Below the pieces are notes generated by a model. That model did not search any database. It worked only from the letters and a program-made list of their open reading frames with translations, and was not told the DNA's origin. A DNA stretch of 5,933 nt from JBBDMX01 sp038241095 (GTDB lineage Bacteria; Planctomycetota; Phycisphaerae; Phycisphaerales; Phycisphaeraceae): positions 1 through 5,933 of the forward strand of contig JBBRGB010000217.1 of the NCBI GenBank assembly GCA_038241095.1, given 5' to 3'. The position numbers and the translations under genes are program-made. Positions 1 to 4,945 of the stretch are shown here, one piece after another (within the stretch, counting starts at the first letter, position 1; the number at the start of each line of letters is the position of its first letter).

Positions 1-3000
1 CACATCAAGGCGTACAAGTCCAAGGAGTCCAAGGAAGCGGAGATCCGCCAGCAGTTCATCGATCCCTTCTGGCGCGCCCTGGGGTGGGACGTGGGTGACG
101 CCCAGGGTGTCGGCCCGGCCCAAGCGGAGGTCATCATCGAGAAGAACGTCGAGACCGTGGATGCCGGCGGGCTTCGCAGCCGACGCCCCGATTACCTCTT
201 CCGCTTGGGTGGTTTCGCCCGCTTCGTCCTCGAAGCCAAGAAACCCGCCGTTGACATTGACGCCGACAAGGACGCTATCTTTCAAGCCAAGCAATACGCA
301 TGGAACAGCACGATCCCCTTTGCCGTGCTGACCGACTTCGAGCAGTTCCGACTCTACGACACCACGCTCAAGCCGATTTTCAACGACCCGCGCCGCGGCT
401 TGGTCAAGGAGTTTTCCCTCGACTACGACAAGTATGAATCGCAATGGGACACCATCCTGGCCACTTTCGGGCGCGGGGCCGTCGAGGGAGGGTCGCTCGA
501 ACGCCTGCTGGCCACGGTCAAGAAGGTCAAGGCGGGCCGGCGCATCCGCACCGTGGATCGGATGTTTGTCGATCTCAAGGGGGCCGAACCGGTCGATCAG
601 GTTTTCCTGGACTATCTCGACACCCACCGCCGCCACTTCGCCGCCGCGATCTATCGTGACAACAAGGCCTCCTTTCCCGAGGCCGACACTCTCCACGGCG
701 CGGCCAAGCTCACCGAGGCCGTCCAACGCATCATGGACCGCCTCGTGTTCATGCGGGTCATCGAGGATCGCGGCATCGTCCCCTACGGCGAACTCCGCCA
801 AATGCTCGAGCGCATCGGTGCCGAAGGGGGTGAGTTCTACGACGCACTCTCGGCCACCTTCCGCGACTACGACGCCAAGTACAACGGCTACCTGTACAAA
901 CCCCACTTCTCCGAGGAGTTGAAAGTAGATGGCTCCGTGCTGGCGGACTTCACCCGGACGCTCTACCCGCCCGACGGCCCGTGGGACTTCGCCGCCATCG
1001 GCGATGACATTCTGGGCACCGTTTACGAGCGCTTCCTTGGCAACACCATCGTCGTGCAAAAGGGGCAGGCGACAGTACAGGAGAAGATTGAGGTACGACA
1101 CGCGGGGGGCGTCTATTACACCCCGCACTTCGTGGTCGATTCCATCATTCGCCGCGTCATCGGGCCAAAGATCAAAGACAAGACGCCCGCCGAAGTTTTG
1201 GACGTGAAGATTCTCGATCCCGCCTGCGGCTCCGGCTCGTTCCTTGTCGCCGCGCTGCAATACCTCTTTGACGATTGCTTGGCCAAGATTCACGCCAACC
1301 CCTCCTTGTCCAAGGCCGTCGTCCCGGCTCTGAGCGCCGGCGGCGGGGCCAAGGGCCGAAAGAAGAAGGCCGAGATCGCTTTCAAGGACAAGGAGGGCCG
1401 CTGGTACCTAGCCCCCGACTTCCGCGCCGCCCTGCTGACGCACTGCATCCACGGTGTGGACATCGACCAACAAGCCGTCGAAGTCACGGTCATGTCCCTC
1501 TACCTGAAAATGCTGGAGTCCAAGTTGCCAGAGAATTGGGCCACGCTCTGGGTCGAACGCCAGTTGCTGCCGACCTTGGACAACAACATCCAATGCGGCA
1601 ACTCACTCATCGATGAAGATTCATACTTTCGCTTCCGTGAGAAGCAAGGCCGCAATCAAGCGGTGCTTGCCTATACACCTCAGGATGAGGACAAAGATAC
1701 GACCTTCCGCATCAATCGCTTTGAATGGATCAGCCGCACCCGCGGGTTCGGACGGTTGCTGGATTCGCAGGCAGTTAGCGAGCGCGGCCGGGCGGGGTTT
1801 GACGGCATCATCGGCAACCCGCCCTACATCCGCGTGCAGGAGTTGAACAAGTGGGCACCGGAGGAATGCGCGTTCTACAAATGGAAGTACCAGGCGGCGG
1901 CCAAGGGCAACTATGACATCTATGTGGTGTTCACCGAGAAAGCCCTGGAACTGCTGGCCCCCGACGGCTTGCTCGGATTCATCATGCCCCACAAGTTCTG
2001 GCAGGCACAGTACGGCGCGGGACTGCGAAAGGTGATCGCCGACGGGAAGCACCTGCGCGCGGTGGTGGACTTCGGCGATCAACAGGTCTTCAAGGGCGCG
2101 ACGACATATACGGCCATTCATGTGCTCTCACGAACCGCCAATGAAGGCGCGATCGACTACACCAAGTTCTCTGAGTTGACGGACGGAATAGTTCAGTGCG
2201 CGGCGATTGATAAATTGCCGAAGCGGAATGTGGAAGGCTCCACCCGGCGGGAAGTGCCCCAACTGGCGTCTGGCCAACACGCCTTTTGCTTCGGCGCTCC
2301 TGTCGTTTATGACCGCCAAGGATTATTTAGACCACTCTCGGCCGTCGCGGATTTGGCTCAAGGATTCAAGACGGGAGCGGACAAAATATTCGTGGTGACC
2401 TTGATAAGGGAATCGAAGGGCGTCGCCAAGGTACACTCCGAGGAGACTGGGCGGGAATACGATATGGAGTCCAAGGCATTGCGATCCTTGGTAAAGAGCG
2501 AGCATATGAAGGCGTTTGACATGTTGCCTTCACCTCTTCGCTTGATCTTTCCCTACCTCAACGAACGGGATGGGTGGCGATTGGCGACCCCCACTCAAAT
2601 GGAGAAACGCTTTCCCCTGCTTTGGAGCGGATACTTGCTGATAGTACGGGACGCACTGGATAAACGCGAAAATGGGCGTTTCAAGGGAGATCGATTCTAT
2701 CAGTATTCAAGACCGCAAAATTTTGCGCCTTTGTCCAAGCCAAAGATTATCAACCCCGACATTTGCGAGCATCCTCAAATGTGCTGGGATGCGTCGGGGC
2801 AATATGTGTTTTCGGGAGGCGCTGCGGGCGGGGTTGCGATCGTACCCAAGCGGCGCGTGAATGCAAAGTATCTACTTGGAATCCTAAATAGCAAACTGGC
2901 TGATCACTGGATCCGAGCAAATGGCACTCCGTTCCGCGGAGGCTACCTGAACTGCGAAATCCGGTTCATACGCGACCTTCCCATCAAGCTCCCCAAGACC

Positions 3001-3195
3001 GCCGGGGACAAGAGACTCGCCGAGCGTATTGTGGGGTGCGTCCGCACCATCATGGACGCCAAGGCCGCCCTGCGCCGGCCCATGCTCTCGGACCGTGAAA
3101 CCCGGCAACACCAAGGAGCCATCGAGGCCCACGAGCGACGCATCGACGAAAGTGTCCTGGCGCTCTACGGCGTCAAGGAACTGCCCGGCCAATAG
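1..3195 (+). CDS. Type IIG restriction-modification enzyme (nuclease, N6-adenine methylase and specificity domain in one chain), 5' partial
   Basis: This is a single polypeptide that should both methylate adenine in a specific DNA site and cut unmethylated DNA. Codons are counted from the window edge (1064 visible). Codons 15-31 resemble the start of HsdR/Type IIG proteins (IDPFWRALGWDV). A PD-(D/E)xK nuclease follows: D64, then E78-A-K80, then a Q-motif-like QAKQY. A helical linker covers about codons 160-370. The methylase shows YYTP (373-376), SAM motif DPACGSGSF (406-414), HGVDID and GNSLI, then catalytic NPPY (606-609). The C-terminal half looks like the TaqI/Eco57I-type recognition domain: TGADK (791-795), FYQYSRPQNF (from 899), GILNSKLADHW (from 960) and RDLPI (991-995). 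No helicase motifs are present, which argues against Type I or Type ISP. The frame is open at position 1 without an ATG, so the start lies upstream; GTG at 91 would remove conserved sequence. No separate methylase or specificity gene is visible. The recognition sequence cannot be predicted. Family assignment is firm; activity is inferred. Confidence 0.93.
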   Translation, partial: HIKAYKSKESKEAEIRQQFIDPFWRALGWDVGDAQGVGPAQAEVIIEKNVETVDAGGLRSRRPDYLFRLGGFARFVLEAKKPAVDIDADKDAIFQAKQYAWNSTIPFAVLTDFEQFRLYDTTLKPIFNDPRRGLVKEFSLDYDKYESQWDTILATFGRGAVEGGSLERLLATVKKVKAGRRIRTVDRMFVDLKGAEPVDQVFLDYLDTHRRHFAAAIYRDNKASFPEADTLHGAAKLTEAVQRIMDRLVFMRVIEDRGIVPYGELRQMLERIGAEGGEFYDALSATFRDYDAKYNGYLYKPHFSEELKVDGSVLADFTRTLYPPDGPWDFAAIGDDILGTVYERFLGNTIVVQKGQATVQEKIEVRHAGGVYYTPHFVVDSIIRRVIGPKIKDKTPAEVLDVKILDPACGSGSFLVAALQYLFDDCLAKIHANPSLSKAVVPALSAGGGAKGRKKKAEIAFKDKEGRWYLAPDFRAALLTHCIHGVDIDQQAVEVTVMSLYLKMLESKLPENWATLWVERQLLPTLDNNIQCGNSLIDEDSYFRFREKQGRNQAVLAYTPQDEDKDTTFRINRFEWISRTRGFGRLLDSQAVSERGRAGFDGIIGNPPYIRVQELNKWAPEECAFYKWKYQAAAKGNYDIYVVFTEKALELLAPDGLLGFIMPHKFWQAQYGAGLRKVIADGKHLRAVVDFGDQQVFKGATTYTAIHVLSRTANEGAIDYTKFSELTDGIVQCAAIDKLPKRNVEGSTRREVPQLASGQHAFCFGAPVVYDRQGLFRPLSAVADLAQGFKTGADKIFVVTLIRESKGVAKVHSEETGREYDMESKALRSLVKSEHMKAFDMLPSPLRLIFPYLNERDGWRLATPTQMEKRFPLLWSGYLLIVRDALDKRENGRFKGDRFYQYSRPQNFAPLSKPKIINPDICEHPQMCWDASGQYVFSGGAAGGVAIVPKRRVNAKYLLGILNSKLADHWIRANGTPFRGGYLNCEIRFIRDLPIKLPKTAGDKRLAERIVGCVRTIMDAKAALRRPMLSDRETRQHQGAIEAHERRIDESVLALYGVKELPGQ

Positions 3196-3300
3196 CCCCC
3201 GGTCGAGCCATTCTCTTAACGCTTGGGCCACGCAACCCCGACGACTCATCCTTTTGATCCTGGGGAAGTGCCAATTTGCTTGATTTCGGGAGACGCGAAA

Positions 3301-3417
3301 ATGAAAACACGGGGAAAATGCGTTTTTTGGCAATCAGGGGCGGGGGGTTGGGGGGTGGGTGAGGGGGTGGTGAGGGGTGGGTCAGGGGTGGGTATGGGGG
3401 TGGTGGCGTCGGGTTGA
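3301..3417 (+). CDS. Possible small Gly/Val-rich ORF, 38 codons (doubtful)
   Basis: ATG at 3301 is preceded by GGGAG (3288-3292) at an 8-nt spacing, and the frame runs to TGA at 3415-3417. The peptide starts MKTRGKCVFWQSG and then becomes almost only Gly, Val, Trp, Ser and Arg because it crosses the G-rich tandem repeat. The repeat unit is 11 bp, not a multiple of three, so the peptide is not repetitive in register. G-runs contain no stop codons, so an open frame here is expected by chance. The ribosome binding site and lysine-containing start are the only positive evidence. I do not recognise the product. It may simply be non-coding spacer. Confidence 0.15.
   Translation: MKTRGKCVFWQSGAGGWGVGEGVVRGGSGVGMGVVASG
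3350..3404 (+). repeat. G-rich tandem repeat, 5 x 11 bp, potential G-quadruplex
   Basis: Five contiguous 11-nt units are visible: GGGGGGTGGGT (3350-3360), GAGGGGGTGGT (3361-3371), GAGGGGTGGGT (3372-3382), CAGGGGTGGGT (3383-3393) and ATGGGGGTGGT (3394-3404). A degenerate sixth unit may precede them at 3339-3349. Each unit has a run of 4-6 G, a T, then 2-3 G and usually a final T. All G-runs lie on the plus strand, with one- to three-base gaps, which is the pattern of multiple overlapping G-quadruplexes in DNA or in a plus-strand transcript. It starts 155 bp after the restriction-modification stop codon. Function is unknown; slippage-prone spacer DNA is the simplest reading. Confidence 0.85.
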
Positions 3418-3506
3418 TCGGTAAAAGAATCGCCTTTTCTTGCCTTTTTTCAGGCGTTATATCGATCCAAAAACGATCCCAAGGCCATGCCGGCCGGTGG
3501 ATGAAT

Positions 3507-3520
3507 GGTGGATAACCACC
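3507..3520. repeat. Perfect short inverted repeat GGTGG-ATAA-CCACC
   Basis: The arms GGTGG (3507-3511) and CCACC (3516-3520) are exact reverse complements around a 4-nt ATAA centre. It lies 19 bp before the TTGCAA hexamer of the promoter-like block, so it could be an operator or a small RNA hairpin. A 5-bp dyad can arise by chance in such biased sequence, so no function is claimed. Confidence 0.35.
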
Positions 3521-3538
3521 CTCCCCTCCAACCCCGAG

Positions 3539-3567
3539 TTGCAATCGGCAATCAAGTTTGTTAAAAT
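3539..3567 (+). promoter_or_regulatory. Sigma70-like promoter candidate, rightward
   Basis: TTGCAA (3539-3544) matches 4 of 6 bases of the -35 consensus and TAAAAT (3562-3567) matches 5 of 6 of the -10 consensus, at the optimal 17-bp spacing. Transcription would begin near 3574. It is the most promoter-like site I found on the plus strand of this spacer and sits in an AT-rich block inside GC-rich DNA. GGAG (3591-3594) and ATG (3602) lie downstream at 7-nt spacing. The transcript would run antisense to the PEP-CTERM gene, so the target is either an antisense RNA or a decayed gene start. No experimental support is available. Confidence 0.4.
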
Positions 3568-3586
3568 GTCAATCAACTTACATTTT
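3563..3586. promoter_or_regulatory. 7-bp dyad AAAATGT-10 nt-ACATTTT overlapping the -10 region
   Basis: AAAATGT (3563-3569) and ACATTTT (3580-3586) are perfect reverse complements separated by 10 nt. The dyad overlaps the candidate -10 hexamer and start point, the normal place for a repressor operator. The centres of the two half-sites are 17 bp apart, which is longer than one helical turn. It could instead form a weak AT hairpin in RNA. Binding protein unknown. Confidence 0.35.
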
Positions 3587-3678
3587 CTATGGAGTAAAAT
3601 TATGGTAAACTTTCATGCGCCGGGGACGGGGGTTGGATTCACGCTTTGCGACAAGGCGTCAGGCTGGGTGGTGCGCGG

Positions 3679-3715
3679 GGAATCCGGCGCGATTCCGCCG
3701 ACGGTGCCTCGGCGG
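3679..3715. terminator. Two overlapping inverted repeats downstream of the PEP-CTERM gene (possible 3'-end structure)
   Basis: The first is GGAATC (3679-3684), 6-nt loop, GATTCC (3691-3696). The second is CCGCCGA (3695-3701), 7-nt loop, TCGGCGG (3709-3715). They share positions 3695-3696, so both full stems cannot form together. In the minus-strand transcript the 7-bp GC stem comes 36 nt after the PEP-CTERM stop codon, followed by the second stem. There is no T-run after either, so a classical intrinsic terminator is not supported; a Rho-dependent or RNA-stabilising end is possible. Confidence 0.3.
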
Positions 3716-3751
3716 GGTCATGGGGTCGGGCCTCCGCTGCGATGGGTGAAG

Positions 3752-4645
3752 TCATGGACGGCGGCGACGGGATTTGGAGCTTGGACGGGTCATGACCAGC
3801 GGGGTCAGCAGGGCGAAAATGCAGAGTGTCGCGGGTTCGGGGGCGGTGGTGTTGATCGGTTGCCAGACGTTGTTGGTCAGGCCGGGGTTGAGCAAAAACG
3901 ACGGCGAAATGCCTTGCAACAAGCCATCGGCATCGGGTTTGCCCAGCAAATATGCGTGGGGATCACTGCTGCCGGTGATGTAAAGGGGCGTGGCGTCATC
4001 GGGCAAACGGCGGACGATTGCCATCGCGGGATCGTCCAAGCGCAAGATCGGCTCATTGCCCAAGGCCTTGGCCGCCAAGGCGGTGGGGGCGAAAGTGACG
4101 ATATCCAGCAGTTTTGTGCCGTTGGCCAGGGTCATGGTGCCGCCTGTGTAGGGCGGAAGGTTGTTTTCCAAGCCGATGACCGGGCCGTCAAAAAGCAGCA
4201 GGCTGCGGGCTTCGAGCGTGCCATCGGCGCGAAGCAGGCCCAGCGTGTGATTGGCCGCCACGGTGACAGCCCCTTGCGGAATTGCGGGGAAAACCCAGGG
4301 CGAAGCGCCCGCCGGCCAAGCGTCGGCCATGACCAGCCGCACATTGGGGCCGGATCCTGTCGTGGAAGCGGCGACGTTGAGCGTCAGGTGAATCAGGCCG
4401 TAACGTGTGCCCGGTTTGGCGGCCATGACCACCAGCGTCATCGGCCCTTGCGTCGCCACCTCGGCGATTTCAATCGTCGCGGGCATGGTGGCGATGCCCC
4501 CGCCCGGCAGGTTCACCGTCCGGGAACCAAAGGTGATTTCGCTGATGTAACCGGCATGCAAACCCGACGAGGCCGCGAGAAGCAAACATCCCACGAAAGC
4601 CGACACCATCCGCCAAAACACGAGCTGATTCACTCTCCGTTGCAT
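3752..4645 (-). CDS. Exported protein with PEP-CTERM sorting domain, unknown function
   Basis: This 297-residue protein should be secreted through Sec and processed by an exosortase at the cell surface. Residues 1-31 form a signal peptide with RR near the start, a hydrophobic core at about 13-25 and a likely cut after LHA (31). The C-terminus is a PEP-CTERM tail: APEPATL (PEP at 269-271), a short hydrophobic stretch to about 285, and the basic end KSRRRRP. The middle (32-265) is rich in Val, Thr, Gly, Pro and Leu with few Lys, looks beta-rich, and has almost no Cys; I recognise no domain. The start is fixed by GGAGAG five nt upstream and by the signal peptide. It is convergent with the restriction gene and divergent from the glycogen synthase. 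The gene uses no TTA, CTA or TCA codons, which leaves a long, spurious antisense frame open. The sorting call is firm; the role, perhaps in a matrix or sheath, is unknown. Confidence 0.88.
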   Translation of the reverse strand: MQRRVNQLVFWRMVSAFVGCLLLAASSGLHAGYISEITFGSRTVNLPGGGIATMPATIEIAEVATQGPMTLVVMAAKPGTRYGLIHLTLNVAASTTGSGPNVRLVMADAWPAGASPWVFPAIPQGAVTVAANHTLGLLRADGTLEARSLLLFDGPVIGLENNLPPYTGGTMTLANGTKLLDIVTFAPTALAAKALGNEPILRLDDPAMAIVRRLPDDATPLYITGSSDPHAYLLGKPDADGLLQGISPSFLLNPGLTNNVWQPINTTAPEPATLCIFALLTPLVMTRPSSKSRRRRP

Positions 4646-4650
4646 GGTGA

Positions 4651-4656
4651 CTCTCC
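4651..4656 (-). promoter_or_regulatory. Ribosome binding site of the PEP-CTERM gene
   Basis: On the minus strand this reads GGAGAG and stands five nt before the ATG at 4645-4643. It decides between the first ATG and an internal Met at residue 13, which would delete the basic front of the signal peptide. Confidence 0.75.
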
Positions 4657-4681
4657 AGTGGCAAGTAACCTGCCGCCCATG

Positions 4682-4710
4682 ATCTTACTTGCGCGGAACG
4701 AAAATGTGAA
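4682..4710 (-). promoter_or_regulatory. Sigma70-type promoter candidate for the PEP-CTERM gene
   Basis: Read on the minus strand, TTCACA (4710-4705) matches 5 of 6 bases of the -35 consensus and TAAGAT (4687-4682) matches 4 of 6 of the -10, with exactly 17 bp between them. Transcription would start near 4675, giving a leader of about 30 nt that contains the GGAGAG site. Position, spacing and orientation all fit the gene downstream. I saw no operator-like dyad on it. Confidence 0.5.
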
Positions 4711-4924
4711 AACAGCACGGTCAGTGGTGACCCCATGCGCGTGGGTCTGTTGAAGTTGGCTGTTGCAACCGAGGTGGAAATGTCCTCTTTTCATTCGCGG
4801 GTCGGGGGTGGTACCTTGGGCAAAATGGATGGAAGATTGATCGGCCTTGACACCATCCGACGCATCGCCACCGGCCTTGCAACACCGCGATACAATGCCG
4901 CCGCATGGAGTGGACTTCCATATT

Positions 4925-4937
4925 CCTTTCGTAAAGG
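4925..4937 (+). promoter_or_regulatory. Ribosome binding site of glycogen synthase inside a small hairpin
   Basis: AAAGG (4933-4937) lies 8 nt before the ATG at 4946 and is the only Shine-Dalgarno-like sequence near either possible start. CCTTT (4925-4929) is its exact reverse complement with a CGT loop between them, so the site could be base-paired in a 5-bp stem. The in-frame ATG at 4895 has no such site, which supports 4946 as the start. A regulatory role for the hairpin is inference, and the stem is weak. Confidence 0.45.
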
Positions 4938-4945
4938 CAGTTGTC

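Larger units (their letters stand above)
3196..3751. other. Intergenic region, 556 bp, repeat- and dyad-rich
   Basis: This stretch separates the restriction-modification stop codon from the convergent end of the PEP-CTERM gene. I see no convincing long gene in it. Left to right it holds a possible 38-codon Gly/Val-rich ORF (3301-3417), an 11-bp G-rich tandem repeat (3350-3404), two CGATCC direct repeats 11 bp apart (3463-3468 and 3474-3479), a short perfect inverted repeat (3507-3520), a C-rich tract (3516-3535), an AT-rich block with promoter-like and dyad features (3539-3610), and two overlapping inverted repeats (3679-3715). No classical hairpin plus T-run terminator is evident for either converging gene. 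Composition swings sharply from G-only runs to AT-rich within about 200 bp. Confidence 0.8.
4646..4945. other. Divergent intergenic region, 300 bp
   Basis: It separates the divergent PEP-CTERM and glycogen synthase genes. The PEP-CTERM side holds a ribosome binding site and a promoter candidate. On the glycogen synthase side there is an exact TTGACA (4847-4852), but no -10-like hexamer follows at 15-19 bp, and a good TACAAT (4891-4896) without a matching -35; they are 38 bp apart and do not make one standard promoter. TACAAT alone would place a transcript start near 4903 and a leader of about 43 nt. The middle, about 4715-4840, shows no gene or clear repeat beyond the 8-bp palindrome GTTGCAAC (4762-4769). 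Confidence 0.7.

Noticed and set aside
1..3195. Type I HsdR, Type ISP or BREX PglX identity for the first gene
   Set aside because: No helicase motifs occur between the nuclease and methylase domains, which excludes HsdR and ISP enzymes. PglX normally lacks an N-terminal PD-(D/E)xK domain, and no BREX neighbour is visible.
3313..3328. AAAA-TGCG-TTTTTT as an intrinsic terminator of the restriction gene
   Set aside because: The stem would be four A-T pairs only, with no GC-rich stem before the T-run.
2884..3333. A 149-codon minus-strand frame over the end of the restriction gene
   Set aside because: It is antisense to the conserved C-terminal recognition domain and has no recognisable features.
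3173..3544. A 123-codon minus-strand frame with a long proline-rich middle
   Set aside because: The proline stretch is just the complement of the G-rich tandem repeat; it uses a TTG start, lacks a ribosome binding site and overlaps the end of the restriction gene.
4586..4645. Lipoprotein signal (FVGC with Cys20) in the PEP-CTERM protein
   Set aside because: Phe is a poor fit at the lipobox -3 position, an Arg interrupts the preceding hydrophobic region, and a hydrophobic stretch continues after the Cys to a good signal peptidase I site (LHA). The PEP-CTERM tail gives an alternative anchoring route.
3440..4753. A 437-codon plus-strand open frame across the PEP-CTERM gene
   Set aside because: Its codons align exactly with the reverse complements of the PEP-CTERM codons, so it stays open because that gene has no TTA, CTA or TCA codons. 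Its product is a Gln/Gly/Arg/His-rich sequence with no recognisable domain, whereas the minus strand has a signal peptide, a sorting tail, a ribosome binding site and a promoter.
4847..4896. TTGACA and TACAAT as one promoter for glycogen synthase
   Set aside because: Both hexamers are good, but they are 38 bp apart, far beyond the 15-19 bp a sigma70 promoter needs.
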